A stretch of 64,000 bases of DNA from Polytrichum commune (GCA_950295325.1 OX485808.1:21350527-21414526), one strand, 5' to 3'. Shown: positions 1 to 11,074, counted from the first letter of the stretch. The notes: generated by a model not told the origin, from the sequence alone. Numbers and translations are program-made.

Positions 1-270
1 AGTGCTAACTCAAGCATACACAACAAAGTCAAAATCTGGTCCATTACCCTTGAAAGGCCTAGCTCTCGGAATCTAAGTGGTAACCTAAACATTCAAAACA
101 ATGCGAAATCTGGTCCACGACCCTTGAGTGCCTAGCCTCTCGGAATCTAAGTGCTAACTCAAGCATACACAACAAAGTCAAAATCTGTTCCATTACCCTT
201 GAGTGCCTAGCCTCTCGGAATCAAATTGCTAACTCAAACATTCGAAACAATGCGAAATCTGGTCCTTCAG
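1..270. repeat. Tandem repeat, about 149-bp period
   Basis: The phrase AGTGCTAACTCAAGCATAC occurs at 1 and again at 150, and a weaker half-unit (CTAACTCAAACATTC) at about 228. Each unit also holds AATCTGGTCC and CCTAGCCTCTCGGAATC. The array enters from the left edge, so its true length is unknown. Nothing in it looks coding. Confidence 0.75.
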
Positions 271-771
271 AAAACATACCACCTGATGCCGAGAGCCCCA
301 CAACCATGAACTCCACGCCTCCACACAACCTCAACATCGGGTCCCTCTCTACCTTACCCCCTCAACCTTACCCTCTCGGAGCCGAGCCGAGAGCTCATTG
401 GCTCCTCCAAAATCTAGTCCTAGTCATCGTCAAGCTTTCCCCCTCGGAGCATTCCACAAAATGACAAAATCTGGTCCCCTTCAACTAATGCATTTCCCTC
501 TCAAACTCCAACAAACCACACATTGAACTACCAAAGCATATATTCATTCATCCGTGAAGCTTAAGAACCTTTTATCAAAATCCTCCAACCTCATTCTCTC
601 TCAATCCATTGCGCACACTAAAATGTGCCGCGAATTTAACCTTGACTCGTATATCCATTCTAACATTTGACTGTGACTGAGGGTTCCTGGAGGTACCCTC
701 TCGGTGCCGAGACCACCGTTTGAACATATATTCAATCTTTCTGATATGTGTCCGTTATCCTAACCATACAA
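271..771. other. Non-coding leader with CTCGG/CCGAG palindromes
   Basis: No coding potential is seen. The stretch repeats AATCTGGTCC words from the array to its left. It carries short dyads such as CTCTCGG-TG-CCGAGA at 698-712, the same motif that dominates the satellite block at 37.9-40.2 kb. It may be the terminal region of the MULE to its right, but no matching inverted end was identified. Confidence 0.4.
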
Positions 772-1266
772 TCATTCCATTGTCGTGTTTGCTTGAAATT
801 GAATCCTCAAATGCCATTTTTCATATAACTTAAACGACAATCTTACTATAAGAATGGAATCATCTCTTGTCTCCTCCTGATATCCGCTTTGATTTGAACT
901 GTTGGGTTGCTCGCTTTCTTCCATAGATGCCGCGGGGGATTCACTATCCTCCCGGTCTTCCTCTATCGGCTGTAGATTCAATTGCCGTTTCGAAGATCCT
1001 CTCTTGCTCTCTCCACCTGTGCTTTGCACGTCTGATGGGGTTCCTCTACCCTCTATGTACGATTCCTCCTTCTTCTTCAGTTCTCTCCGTCTCCTCTGTT
1101 TCGAATTGCTGAAACTCAATCCTCCCTTGCGCTTCTTCCGCTTCTTTCCTATATCTATTGTGGAATCTGTATTGTGCTCTGGTTCCTTCATGTGTGCGTC
1201 CCAGTTCCGCTCTGCTTCCCTTTTCGTATTCTTTACTCTCTCAGCATCCCTTTCCTTCGCTCCCAA
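772..1266 (-). CDS. Hypothetical basic, low-complexity protein, divergent to the MULE transposase
   Basis: This is an open frame of 164 codons that reads away from the MULE transposase gene, with about 180 bp between the two starts. The predicted protein is rich in Lys, Arg, Glu and Ser, with a KKRKKRKGG-type basic run near residue 45 that could act as a nuclear localisation signal. No domain is recognised. The same stretch is partly conserved, without an intact frame, upstream of the second MULE copy at about 41.1-41.4 kb. It may be a second MULE gene, or simply pyrimidine-rich leader DNA that happens to be open on the other strand. Confidence 0.25.
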   Translation of the reverse strand: MGAKERDAERVKNTKREAERNWDAHMKEPEHNTDSTIDIGKKRKKRKGGLSFSNSKQRRRRELKKKEESYIEGRGTPSDVQSTGGESKRGSSKRQLNLQPIEEDREDSESPAASMEESEQPNSSNQSGYQEETRDDSILIVRLSFKLYEKWHLRIQFQANTTME

Positions 1267-1448
1267 AAAGACCCTTCCCCAACCCTCTCAGACCTTTATA
1301 GTGCCACTGTTCAAGATTTAGGGTTTACGGTATTTTTGGTCACTGTTCATTGTTTACCCTTTTTAAAGCATATTTACAATGGATAAGTATTCCACACTTT
1401 TCAGCATCCTCTTTCTCATTCCCATCTTTGCACATCCCCCTCGCTGTG
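1267..1448 (+). promoter_or_regulatory. Probable leader/promoter region of the MULE transposase gene
   Basis: This short pyrimidine-rich gap lies just upstream of the chosen transposase ATG at 1449. It holds CTTTATAG near 1292 and TTTTTAAAGC near 1361, both possible weak TATA elements. Assignment rests on position only. Confidence 0.25.
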
Positions 1449-3548
1449 ATGGCCGAACTTCGTTCCCATGGCATCGGGGCCCCCAATCTTTTCCCCATTG
1501 ATGCACGAGGTATTGCTGTTGTCTCTGAGCTTCATCTTAGCATTAGGTTCTCTTTCAAACCCAATACAATATGGGTAGAGCGTGAGATCTTCCATCCTGA
1601 TACTGGATTGCTCATTCATACCTTCCATGAGACCTCCAAGGTATCCGACAATGGCATTGTAGTTTGGGAGCTTGCCGCTGGAAAGTATAGGGTATGTGGT
1701 TGGCCAGATTCTCAGATCGGAGTGTCGACAGAAATCCTTACTCCTCTTCGATCATCCACTGCTGCCTTTAGCACCCCTCCCGTAATAAGTGTCAAGACCG
1801 AGCCTGGTCTAGACAACGTTATAGACTTGTCTGATTCTTCGAGTGAAGATGGACCAGTTCAGCATGAAGATGAACCAGTTCAGCATGAAGATGTAGCAGT
1901 TCATGATTCTCCTCTTTTGTTTCCCTCTCCTGCCTATGTAACGCCCTCTCCTTCTCTCTCTGTGCCTTCACCTACTTCAATACCCTCTACGTCCAAGCCT
2001 CCTCAACCTATTGTTCAATGTCTTCGTCGTCTTGGTTCTATGCCAGGTAGTTAGAACGTCCTCAAGAAATTAGATTACAATAAACTACAAATCCAATTAG
2101 TTAATCACCTTCCCCCTCGTTTCGATGGTACCCAGTTATTTGTCCTCCCTGCAGCAGAAGTCTCTTCCTCTCAAACCAGGGCCAAGTCCTTGGACGGCAT
2201 GGACAAGCAATATGATGGCCATGTTTGGACTAAGACTCAAACCACCAACATTACAAACGACGTTGGCCTTGCCTTTCGTTCCTCTGCCTGTGTTGGCCAT
2301 CTCCAATGCCAAAACCCTAGTTGTGATTACCTTCAACGACCCCATCGTGCATCTAAGGTCAACGACACGGAATTTGAAGGTTTCACTAAAGATCCTTTCC
2401 CTCTCTCTGGCATTGTGCCATCCGGATCTACTCTTGTTTGCAGGATCTGCAAACAACCTCCCAAATGCATTGCACTATGCGATGCCAAAATCTTCTACGT
2501 CCATGGGAAGGAGTCCTCCCAAAGAGCCTGCATTCATATCGGTACTCATCAACATCCAGTCAAGGTTGGAGACTACAGAGACAGCCGTAAGCGTATCAAT
2601 GCACTTCTCGAGGCGCACGTTGACCGTTCTCCTCAAGCCACGTACAACAAGATCGTCCTCGAAGCCAGCAAGGACATTGTAGGTGATTTCCTCCTTTCTG
2701 GTAATAATGACACACAACGTCTCCTCTCCTTGAAAGAGCTCGAACCTGTGTTTGAGAGTTGTAGAGAGTTGAATTCCCCCAACCTTTGCTCTAAGGTTAC
2801 CTCTTTCAAATATTTGCGGAGGTTCGGTGTTATGGATGGCATCGCAAAGCTCCGGGGCGTTAGCAATTGGGCTTACGTCCAACGGAACCAATTCCCAGGA
2901 CAAGGTGACGATACTGACAAGGTGTTCGTCTTCAAGATGTCAGAGGTGGGTCCTGGAAGTGGTGTGGATTTGGTTCGTCAGATGCAACCGGGTGGGGACC
3001 TCGAGAATGCCTGGATGATGTCCGATCACGTCAAGCGGGTCAAAGGGTGGACCACCATGGCCGCTCATGTTTACGATGGGACTTATCAACGGGTCATGAC
3101 CATTTCATGTTGTGATTTCCAATCCGAGGATAAGGATGCCCAAGTTCTCTTCTGGCAGAACCTCAACCACGTCATGGCCCGTCACGGTATCCCACATCCA
3201 AACTTTATAGGCTTCATGGCCGACAGTGCCCAAGCCAATTGGAACGCTGTTCGCATTGTGTATGGTTCGGGGGATCCCAAAGTTCCCATGGAGGGTCGTG
3301 AGTGCACTTGTTTTTTTCATTGGAAACAATCGCTCGAAAAGCATACAAAATCGTATATAAAGCATGACTTACAAGACCAACATAGACACCTTTGCCTTCA
3401 ATATCGGAATGCTTCCTCTATGCAAGAGGCGGAGACTAGGTACCTAGCTATCAAGGCTTGGTGGGCGTCATCGAATTGTACGAGTGAGGACGGTCTCAAG
3501 CATCTTCAGCTCTGGCTTGCTTTCTGGCACATCCGCTACCTTCAATAG
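1449..3548 (+). pseudogene. MULE (Mutator-like) transposase, N-terminal two thirds, interrupted
   Basis: The frame opens at ATG 1449 (MAELRSHGIG) and runs to 3548 with one internal stop, TAG at 2052-2054; the codons on both sides stay in the same frame. After an acidic Ser/Pro-rich stretch come Cys/His-rich segments (CVGHLQCQNPSC, then CRICKQPPKC and ACIHIGTHQHPV), typical of the DNA-binding front half of plant MULE transposases. The catalytic MULE domain follows from about 3,060, with HVYDGTYQ, FMADSAQANW and a CTCFFHWKQSLEKH motif. The frame ends at a TAG made exactly at the insertion point of the LTR element; the matching base on the far side restores TGG. Introns are not needed in this half. 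It would move the MULE if intact, but both the stop and the insertion make it a pseudogene. Confidence 0.8.
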
Positions 3549-4521
3549 TGTCGCGCACCTCTCCATGAGGAGTGCCCGAAACACCATGGGCACAAGGGGG
3601 ACCCCGGAGTGACACCCGGGACTTGTGGCGCCATTGGTGAGAGGGCCCAAGTGATCCTAGTGTGGGTGAGGGCCCCGGGCGTTGGGAACGCCTCCCACCC
3701 ACAAAGACTAGGAGGCATGAGGGTGAGGCCATGAGCTATGCGTAGCTCATGGCGTGGTGATTCTAGAATGCTCAAGATCACCTCAATCGGAGGTGTGAGC
3801 TAGGAGTTATGGCCATTTGAGTGGGGTGCTGTCCCGGGACAGCGCCCTGGTACAGCAGTGCCTGGGAGTGATTCCCGGGACTGCCAAGGTTCAAACAGGC
3901 ATAACTTCCTCAAGCCTTGCCCGAATGGGGCAAGCGAGGAGTCCATCGGCATCTACGTGAAGCGTACATGAGGATGGAGTGGTTGGTTGTTATGATCAGA
4001 CATCATACAAGGAAGTTATGATGGTCTGAAGCTGCTGGGGGGGTTCTAGGCCCAGCAGCTAAGGGAAAATGTCCACTTGGCCCCAACTCTTGGTAGAGAG
4101 ACAAGAGGTTGGTTGGCGGTGGGGTAGGGGCTCCGTGTAGAGTCCTAGAGGCTTATATGGGTGAGGTGGTGTGGCCTCACCCACCCGAGGCCGAACGGCA
4201 AGGCCTCCATGGGCTTTGGCCTATTGTGAGGCCATAGTTGCCTAGTATGGTTCGGGTTGTTGTAGTGTTGCTCCGGCAACGCGATGATCAACATAGGATT
4301 GGACTTCCATGGATGGAAGTCCACATTGGGGAAATGGGTTACCGATTAAGGGGTGATTCCCGAAAGCAAAGTAGGAGGGTTGGTTCCTTCCTATGAACTA
4401 TTGGTCCGGGGTAAGAGGAGCTATCCATTGGCATGGCGGAATGCGAATGGTTAGCGCTCGTAACCTTTGCTAGAAACGAAAATTGGCAAGATTGTTAAGG
4501 GACCTAGCAAGGGTTGCGACA
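3549..4521 (+). repeat. 5' LTR of element 1 (973 bp), hairpin-rich
   Basis: TG...CA ends with a short TGTCGC/GCGACA inverted terminus. It contains at least eight short hairpins: 3729-3752, 3779-3795, 3825-3846 (22-bp palindrome GGYGCTGTCCC / GGGACAGCGCC), 3916-3934, 4030-4060, 4159-4182, 4267-4280 and 4301-4322. The 60-155 aa open frames inside the LTR recur in every copy and are not genes. Confidence 0.92.
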
Positions 4522-4523
4522 CT

Positions 4524-4535
4524 TGGTATCAGAGC
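4524..4535 (+). promoter_or_regulatory. Primer binding site (initiator tRNA-Met)
   Basis: TGGTATCAGAGC lies two bases after the LTR end. This is the standard plant retrotransposon primer site, complementary to the 3' end of initiator tRNA-Met. Confidence 0.9.
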
Positions 4536-4573
4536 ATGAATCTCGATGGTTGTCCGACCTTGTCCAACTTATG

Positions 4574-5370
4574 CAAGAAATGGCTATCCCAAAAGTGGGA
4601 CGAGCTTTGCCACCAAGTCTTTAAGGAGCTTAAGACCAAGTTTTCTTCGCCGCCCGTGCTTAAGTTTGCGAAATTTGACAAACCTTTTGAGGTGCATACG
4701 GGGGCGAGTAACTTTACCATTGGCGGATGTTGATCCAAGATGGATGCCCATTGCATATGGGAGCATTAAGCTTAATGGTTGTCAAACCTTGTGCGACTTG
4801 TGAAAGAAATGGCTATCCCAAGAGTGGGATGAGCCTTGCCACCAAGTCTTTGAGAAGCTTAAGAGCAAGTTCTCTTCGCCGCCCGTGCTCAAGTTCGCGG
4901 AGTTTGACAAACCTTTTGAGGTGCATACGGGGGGCGAGTGACTTTGCCATTGGCGGATGTTGAGGCAAGATGGATGGCCATGGCATATGAGAGCATGAAG
5001 CTCGATGGTTGTCCCACCTTGTACGACTTGTGGAAGAAATGGCTATCCCAAGAATGGGATGATGTTTGTCACGAGTCTTTGGGGAGCTTAACACCAAGTT
5101 CTCTTCGCCGCCCGTGCTCAAGTTCGCGGAGCTTGACAAACCTTTTGAGGTGCATACGGGGGTGAGTGCCTTTGCCAATGGTGGATTATGTGTAAGATGG
5201 ATGGCCATTGCATATGGGAGCATAAAGCTCGTTGGTTGTCAAAGAAGACAACCAACTCATGACAAAGAACTTCTTTGCCGTAGTGCATTGCTTGAAGATG
5301 TGGCGACATTATATGGGGTCGGACAAAGCAAAGGTCTACATGGACAATGTGTCCTAAAAGTATTTTGACA
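4574..5370 (+). pseudogene. Triplicated Ty3 reverse-transcriptase end / RNase H start
   Basis: Three head-to-tail units of about 230 bp start at 4574, 4803 and 5033. Each encodes the same segment, recognisable by KKWLSQEWDE, KFSSPPVLKFAEFDKPF and EVHTGAS.F.IGG, which is the junction of the RT thumb and RNase H in Ty3 elements. After the third unit the RNase H continues in broken frame (PTHDKELL). The catalytic RT core (YVDD-type motif) is absent. Each unit also ends with a copy of the leader that follows the primer site (GAGCATGAAGCTCGATGG), which points to template switching during reverse transcription. Element 2 has the same triplication at 16.2-16.9 kb. Confidence 0.85.
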
Positions 5371-5589
5371 TTCAAGCGTAAGTGAACGCCAAGTCATTGC
5401 GGAGGCATGATAGTTTGGCGCTTATGAAGGTGGATTTGATCCACAAACCGGACCGTGGAAATGTGGTGCCGGATGCGCGAAGTAGACCGGAAGAGTTCCA
5501 AGCAATGAGAACCATCCAAACCTTGTGGCTAATGTGTGCCGGCAAAGGAAACTTCTGATGCAAGATACGGGAGGGGTAAATTAACTACC

Positions 5590-7047
5590 CCAAAGCACAA
5601 AAGCTTTTAGGTGAGCTTCGCAAGAGCAAGGTGCTCAAACAGGTTAAGTTGGTGGACGGATTGTTCAAGTGCAAACAAAGTCGGGTATATGTGCCACAAG
5701 GCAAGTTGAGGCTATCGGTTTTGAAGGAGGAATATGATAGTCCTATTGCCGGCCATAGACGAGAAAGAAAAAGCCGCCATAGAATGGTGTCAAAGAGGTA
5801 CCATTGGCGGTGCATAAAGGAAGATATAACCCACTTTGTGAAGGCTTGAATCAAAGTGCCAAGTGAACCGAGCCTCTTACCAAAAGCAAGGCGGCTTCTT
5901 GCAACCGTTGCCTATCCCGTGGGCGCCATGGCATGGTATGTGCATGGACTTGATCACAAGTTTGCCGGAGTCACATGGGTATGATGCCATCTTGTTGATG
6001 GTAGAGCGGTTTGCCAAGTGGGCACACATGGTGCCGATTGTAGGAACCGCCACCGCGTTGGAGACCGCATAGCCTTTTCTCAAAGGATGGTTGAGGCACC
6101 ACGGGTTGCCAAGAGTGATTGTGTGGGATCAAGATCCAAAGTTCACAAGTGCATTTTCAATGCATTTCTCTAAGGAAGTCGGAATGAAACTAAAGTTTAG
6201 CACGACCTTGCATTCCCAAATGAATGGGAAATCGGAGCGTGTGAATGGAGTCTTGAAGCAATACTTGAGGAACTTGGTGGGGGCGGACCAAGGAGATTGG
6301 GCGGACTATGTGGGTCGAGCGGAGTGTAATTGCAATGTAGCCACGCACTTGGCTACCAAGGGGTGGTCTTTGGTGGTGGCTTATGGAGTGGATGCGCTCC
6401 AACCTATTAACCTAGCTCTCGAGGGGGCACATTCAACACTAGAGTTCAACCAAGATGGTGAAGACTTGGCCAAGAAGCGTGAACAAGTCTTGGAGATGAC
6501 CAAGTTGTTGGTGGAGAAAGCCCGAAGGTGCTACGGAGTGCAAGTCAATGCCGGAAGACGCGAAGTGGAGAATGAGGTGGGCCAAAAGGCGTTGTTGAAT
6601 GTGAACAACTTCACTTAGCCGGAAGGCCTCACTCCAAAGTTCATGTCCAAAATTGGAGCTCCGTTTCCCATTGTGGAACAAGTGGTCAAGGACATATATA
6701 AGTTGGAATTACCGCCGGAGATCAAAGTGCATCCGACATTTCATGTCTCATTACGAAAGTCATTTTAGGACGACACCTTGTGGCCCGATCACAAGCAAGT
6801 GATTAGGCCACCTCCCGACCTTGTGGACATCATTTGGAACATGAGGTAAGAGGGCATCCTCAAGTGTAGGAAGCCGAAGTGAAAAGGAAAGAAAAAGTAC
6901 AAAGGAATACTTGGTGAAATGGTGAGGATACCATGAGAAAGAAACCGCTTGGGTGGCGGCAAGAGACATGGTGAACACCAATGAATTGGTGAAGCACTTT
7001 GAAGAAACTAAGGCTACACATTCCAATAAAAAGAAGCGTAGGCATTG
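5590..7047 (+). pseudogene. Ty3 integrase with chromodomain-like C-terminus, degenerate
   Basis: Fragments in order are a remnant of the zinc-binding integrase head (5631-5849), the start of the catalytic core (about 5930-6070, MCMDLITSLPESHGYD and LMVERFAKWAH) and the rest of the core (6091-6618, HGLPRVIVWDQDPKFTS with the partner Asp, and SERVNGVLKQYL with the expected Glu). Then come the ...HPTFHVSLRKSF motif near 6740 and a chromodomain-like end around 6890-7045 in another frame. Frameshifts and stops (for example TAG at 6070-6072) separate the pieces. Integrase would insert the cDNA and the chromodomain would steer it to marked chromatin; this copy cannot make either. Confidence 0.85.
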
Positions 7048-7862
7048 ATGAGGACATCAATCTCCTTTAGTGGGGGAGAGACTCTAGTAGCAAACATAGC
7101 TTCGAGGTTAATTCCTCCACAACATGCACTTGGTCTTTGGCTTGAGGGAATAAAGTCCAAACTTTAGTGGTGCAAAGAGAAAAGTATGAGATGAGGTCCT
7201 AGTCTTGTACTTGTGTTTGGTTAATGGAAGAGGGGGAATAGACATGCCAAACTAGGTTGGGTAAGCCGAGTAATTGGGGGCCATGGCTTGGAGGGGCCTT
7301 GGATAAAACCAAGAAACTTCTTAGTTGTGGGCTTGTCCGGGCGGGGACAAGGTGATGGCGCGTGCTCATAAAAGTGCTACCCGCGAGCTAACGAGAGTTG
7401 GCGCATGGGAGTCATGAACCCATGTCTCGAAAGAGCAAAGTGGGAACCGAGTCGGGCGGGACTTGGCATCACCCCCGTGCGATCGAGGCGTGGCTTAACA
7501 ATGGAAAGCCATCTCGGAGTTGCAACCGAGACAACTTAGTGGAAGCGTTGAGGTCTCGCCTAGATGTGTCATGTTAGGCTAGTGGAGCCTAACGGGGGAG
7601 GCCCCAAAGGAGGGGCAACCCAAGTGAGTCCCAAAGTAGGTGGGTCTAGTATAGGTTAGGTCCTTGGATGAGAGATCCAAGGTCGCTAACGGACCACCTA
7701 GGAACGACACCTTTGGGACCATGCCAAATTTGAAGATGCATTGTGGGGGTCGCGCCCTAAGGTAAACACAATGCCGCACCATAGAGGATGGCAACTTGAG
7801 AATTGGTGTGCCGACTACGAGTATAGTCGATGAGGGCATCGACTCCGTTTGGTGGGGGTGAG
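7048..7862 (+). other. 3' untranslated part of element 1, with polypurine tract
   Basis: This non-coding stretch is conserved in elements 2 (18,670-19,486) and 3 (33,670-34,486). It ends in the purine tract GGTGGGGGTGAG at 7851-7862, directly before the 3' LTR, the usual primer for second-strand synthesis. Open frames on the minus strand are shared shadows and are left out. Confidence 0.75.
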
Positions 7863-8835
7863 TGTCGCGCACCTCTCCATGAGGAGTGCCCGAAACACCA
7901 TGGGCACAAGGGGGACCCCGGAGTGACACCCGGGACTTGTGGCGCCATTGGTGAGAGGGCCCAAGTGATCCTAGTGTGGGTGAGGGCCCCGGGCGTTGGG
8001 AACGCCTCCCACCCACAAAGACTAGGAGGCATGAGGGTGAGGCCATGAGCTATGCGTAGCTCATGGCGTGGTGATTCTAGAATGCTCAAGATCACCTCAA
8101 TCGGAGGTGTGAGCTAGGAGTTATGGCCATTTGAGTGGGGTGCTGTCCCGGGACAGCGCCCTGGTACAGCAGTGCCTGGGAGTGATTCCCGGGACTGCCA
8201 AGGTTCAAACAGGCATAACTTCCTCAAGCCTTGCCCGAATGGGGCAAGCGAGGAGTCCATCGGCATCTACGTGAAGCGTACATGAGGATGGAGTGGTTGG
8301 TTGTTATGATCAGACATCATACAAGGAAGTTATGATGGTCTGAAGCTGCTGGGGGGGTTCTAGGCCCAGCAGCTAAGGGAAAATGTCCACTTGGCCCCAA
8401 CTCTTGGTAGAGAGACAAGAGGTTGGTTGGCGGTGGGGTAGGGGCTCCGTGTAGAGTCCTAGAGGCTTATATGGGTGAGGTGGTGTGGCCTCACCCACCC
8501 GAGGCCGAACGGCAAGGCCTCCATGGGCTTTGGCCTATTGTGAGGCCATAGTTGCCTAGTATGGTTCGGGTTGTTGTAGTGTTGCTCCGGCAACGCGATG
8601 ATCAACATAGGATTGGACTTCCATGGATGGAAGTCCACATTGGGGAAATGGGTTACCGATTAAGGGGTGATTCCCGAAAGCAAAGTAGGAGGGTTGGTTC
8701 CTTCCTATGAACTATTGGTCCGGGGTAAGAGGAGCTATCCATTGGCATGGCGGAATGCGAATGGTTAGCGCTCGTAACCTTTGCTAGAAACGAAAATTGG
8801 CAAGATTGTTAAGGGACCTAGCAAGGGTTGCGACA
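7863..8835 (+). repeat. 3' LTR of element 1 (973 bp)
   Basis: Same length and, by eye, same sequence as the 5' LTR, which indicates a recent insertion or recent conversion. The right flank AATGG matches the left flank AATAG in four of five bases. Confidence 0.92.
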
Positions 8836-10405
8836 AATGGGGTGGTTTCATGGAACTGGTACATCTCCTTCATGATTCATTTTTGGTTCTTCATGGTTTC
8901 GGTTTCCTCTCTCTGTGCCTATTCTAAGACTTCATTTCTCCAAGCAGGAAAAGGTTTTAACCCAAGACCAGTTGGCCGAGATGCCGTCTTGCAATCTTGC
9001 GGAATCCGTCCACAACAAGTGGCTTCAAGCCTCCGGCAACAAGGGTGGAGATCTATACGTGGCTACGGTGGACGACTACATTCGGGCCTTCTTACAAGTT
9101 GTTGCATACTACCAGTTCCTTAAAGGTGGAATTGGCGGAGACGGTCCAAGCAAAGAAGAACTCAAGCTCAGGGGTGCTCAACGTCGAGCTCAATGTACTG
9201 GCGACCCCACAATGTTGCAGAAGGTCTTGCTTGACATGCCCGGTGGGGAAGAGTTTTGCACTCGTGATCCACACCTTGAGGGCGCCGAGGTGTTTGGATC
9301 GCAGAAGCGAAGACCCGACACTCCAATTGGTGATGATGGCGAAACCCACCGTCCGGATACCGTGAACTTCTCTCGCCCTCCCCCTGGTAAGCGAGTCACT
9401 CGCTCTCAACCTGAAACACTGCCTACTATCATTGAGGAGTCTTCCCCCTCTGTACAAGAGGTTCAAGTACCTTCACCTGCAGGATTTGGTTTCCAGCGTG
9501 TCACCGCCGTGCAAGAAACCAAAGTAGATGTCTCTCTTTGGCATATTGCCCGCATACCCTATACCTCTGGGAAGTCTTGTTGGGCTAATCATGCGGGCAC
9601 AAAGAAGAAGTGCACCGCAAGAATCGTCACCAATAACAAGAGCGTCCCTGCGCCCACCTACACCGGTATGTGGCATCACTACAAATTCCAATCTATGAAG
9701 CGCACTGACTTCGTCTTTTGTCCAGACGACATCGAGCGTTGCGTCAAGGGCCCTCGTCGGAAATGGGTCATGCCGTTCTTTGCTGATGACCAGAAGCCAC
9801 CTATTCCCCCAATTTGGCCCGTGAAGATTGGTACCAACCTCACCCGCTCGGAGATCTTTGCGCTTGAGAACGCAGGTTTTCAACTCCCACCAAAGGAGCG
9901 CATCACACCGACTCGACTCTTCACCAACTCTGCGACCCCGCTGGATATGTCTCGAATCCGTGTTCCAGAATACCCCGACTTCATCCCTACCACAAGACTG
10001 TCCAAGCTTGTTCGGCGATCCAGCAGCGCACCTTCGGCAAAGCAGAGGCAGATGGTGGCCTCTGCTGAAGCTATGCATGCGATTGTTCTGAAGTTAACTA
10101 TGATCCCTCAACCGGGATTTGGTTGCATTATCACACTGCAGTCCAAATCAGAACCCCAACCACCCATCTACCAAGTGACAGTGAGTTCTCTTCCAGAGTG
10201 CAACTGCGCCTATTTCTTGGATATGATTTCCAAGTTCGGCCGCAAACGAAATTCTTATATGAATTGTAAGCATCTGTATTACATCTTCGTCAAGGTTTCT
10301 AATTTGGATGCGGAAGTGAATTTGTTCATACACGCCCCGACATTTAGTTTCAATGAGGTCAAACTCATCATGGAGGGAGGTCTCTTGACTCAATCTACTT
10401 CCTAG
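8836..10405 (+). pseudogene. MULE transposase, C-terminal part with SWIM zinc finger
   Basis: This continues the gene broken at 3548. A short exon piece ends at 8858 (ATGGAACTG), an 89-bp intron (8859-8947, GTACAT...AAGCAG) follows, and the last exon runs in frame from 8948 to the stop at 10405. Reading it this way keeps the frame unbroken. The exon contains MPSCNLAESVHNKW, a typical MULE motif after the catalytic domain, and near its end a SWIM-type finger CNC...CKH (about residues 10,200-10,290 in nucleotide terms), found in many plant MuDR/FAR1-type proteins. No premature stop is present in this part. A shorter relative of the same C-terminus lies at 41.6-42.0 kb. Confidence 0.8.
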
Positions 10406-10574
10406 AATTCCTCTCAACCTAGCACTACATTAGGATATGATATATGTGTCCATTTTAGGACCTCTTGTGAAGCAATAATTGATTGATATAATAAAGATAT
10501 AATCTTAATGATTATGTTTATTCCATTCAAAGTATCGTATTACAATGTATCATTTGTCTATCAACTCTATTTTC

Positions 10575-11074
10575 GTTTTACATACTTCTTGGGTGAATCC
10601 GAGGGAGGTGGACCCGGTCGAAGTAAATCCATATAAGAAACTATCTTATCTCTCTTTCAATCCTTCAGCGGAAGATGATGCGGCGGCAAGGCTCTCATCC
10701 GTTCACGAAATGAAATAGACTTCGAAGATTCCCCTTCCACCTTCACCTCCTCCTCCGTTTCGTTCGATTTGTCTTCATCCAAATCAGCGTCATTCTCGAG
10801 CACATCTTCCTGTTTTTTTTTTTTTTTCACGTTGTTTTTGTTCCTCCCGCGTCCTCCACCTCCATGCTTGTGTAGACTACGAAAATGGAGTCAGGTCGTA
10901 GTCATCACTACTTCGATTTCCAGCAGCAAACGAAAATTCCGGCAATAAATTAACCGGAATATGAGGATCTGCTAGACTTCTAATTTCCTTATCCCATCCT
11001 AATCCAGCAAACATGTCTCTTTCATCACCCATTGTATGCAAGTGTATATACAATGATGTTGGGTATGAGTCCAA
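10575..11074 (-). pseudogene. Small acidic/basic ORF, convergent to the MULE transposase, homologous to 57.5 kb ORF
   Basis: On the minus strand, 10,860 to 10,575 translates into an acidic stretch followed by VEGESSKSISFRERMRALPP, LPLKD, a TGA, then SYMDLLRPGPPP. The same order appears in the plus-strand ORF ending at 57,812 (VAGESSRTLPFRKKMRGL, LPLKERMKDRTISY, DLLRPDPLPL). At the TGA the other copy has Arg, so CGA to TGA explains it. Upstream, 11,074-10,877 is open and starts MDSYPTSLYIHLHTMG; whether it belongs to the same gene is unclear. The family is not recognised. Position and convergent direction recall the second gene of Mutator elements, but this is only a suggestion. Confidence 0.45.

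Larger units (their letters stand above)
3549..8835 (+). mobile_element. Ty3-type (chromovirus-like) LTR retrotransposon, element 1, deletion derivative
   Basis: Two direct repeats of 973 bp begin TGTCGCGCAC and end GGTTGCGACA, and reading both shows no difference. A tRNA-Met(i) type primer site follows the left LTR and a purine tract precedes the right one. The flanking five bases are AATAG and AATGG, a target duplication with one transition. The internal part is only 3.3 kb. Gag, protease and nearly all of the reverse transcriptase are missing, while a triplicated RT/RNase H piece, integrase and a chromodomain-like tail survive, all with stops. Such an element could only have moved using proteins made elsewhere. 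It sits in the MULE transposase exon, in the same direction. Confidence 0.92.

Noticed and set aside
7579-8095. Open frames of 70-155 codons in the LTR, on both strands (also at 3.5, 13.3, 19.4, 31.7, 34.4 and 55.4 kb)
   Set aside because: They recur only because the LTR recurs, cross the LTR/internal boundary and show no protein-like composition.
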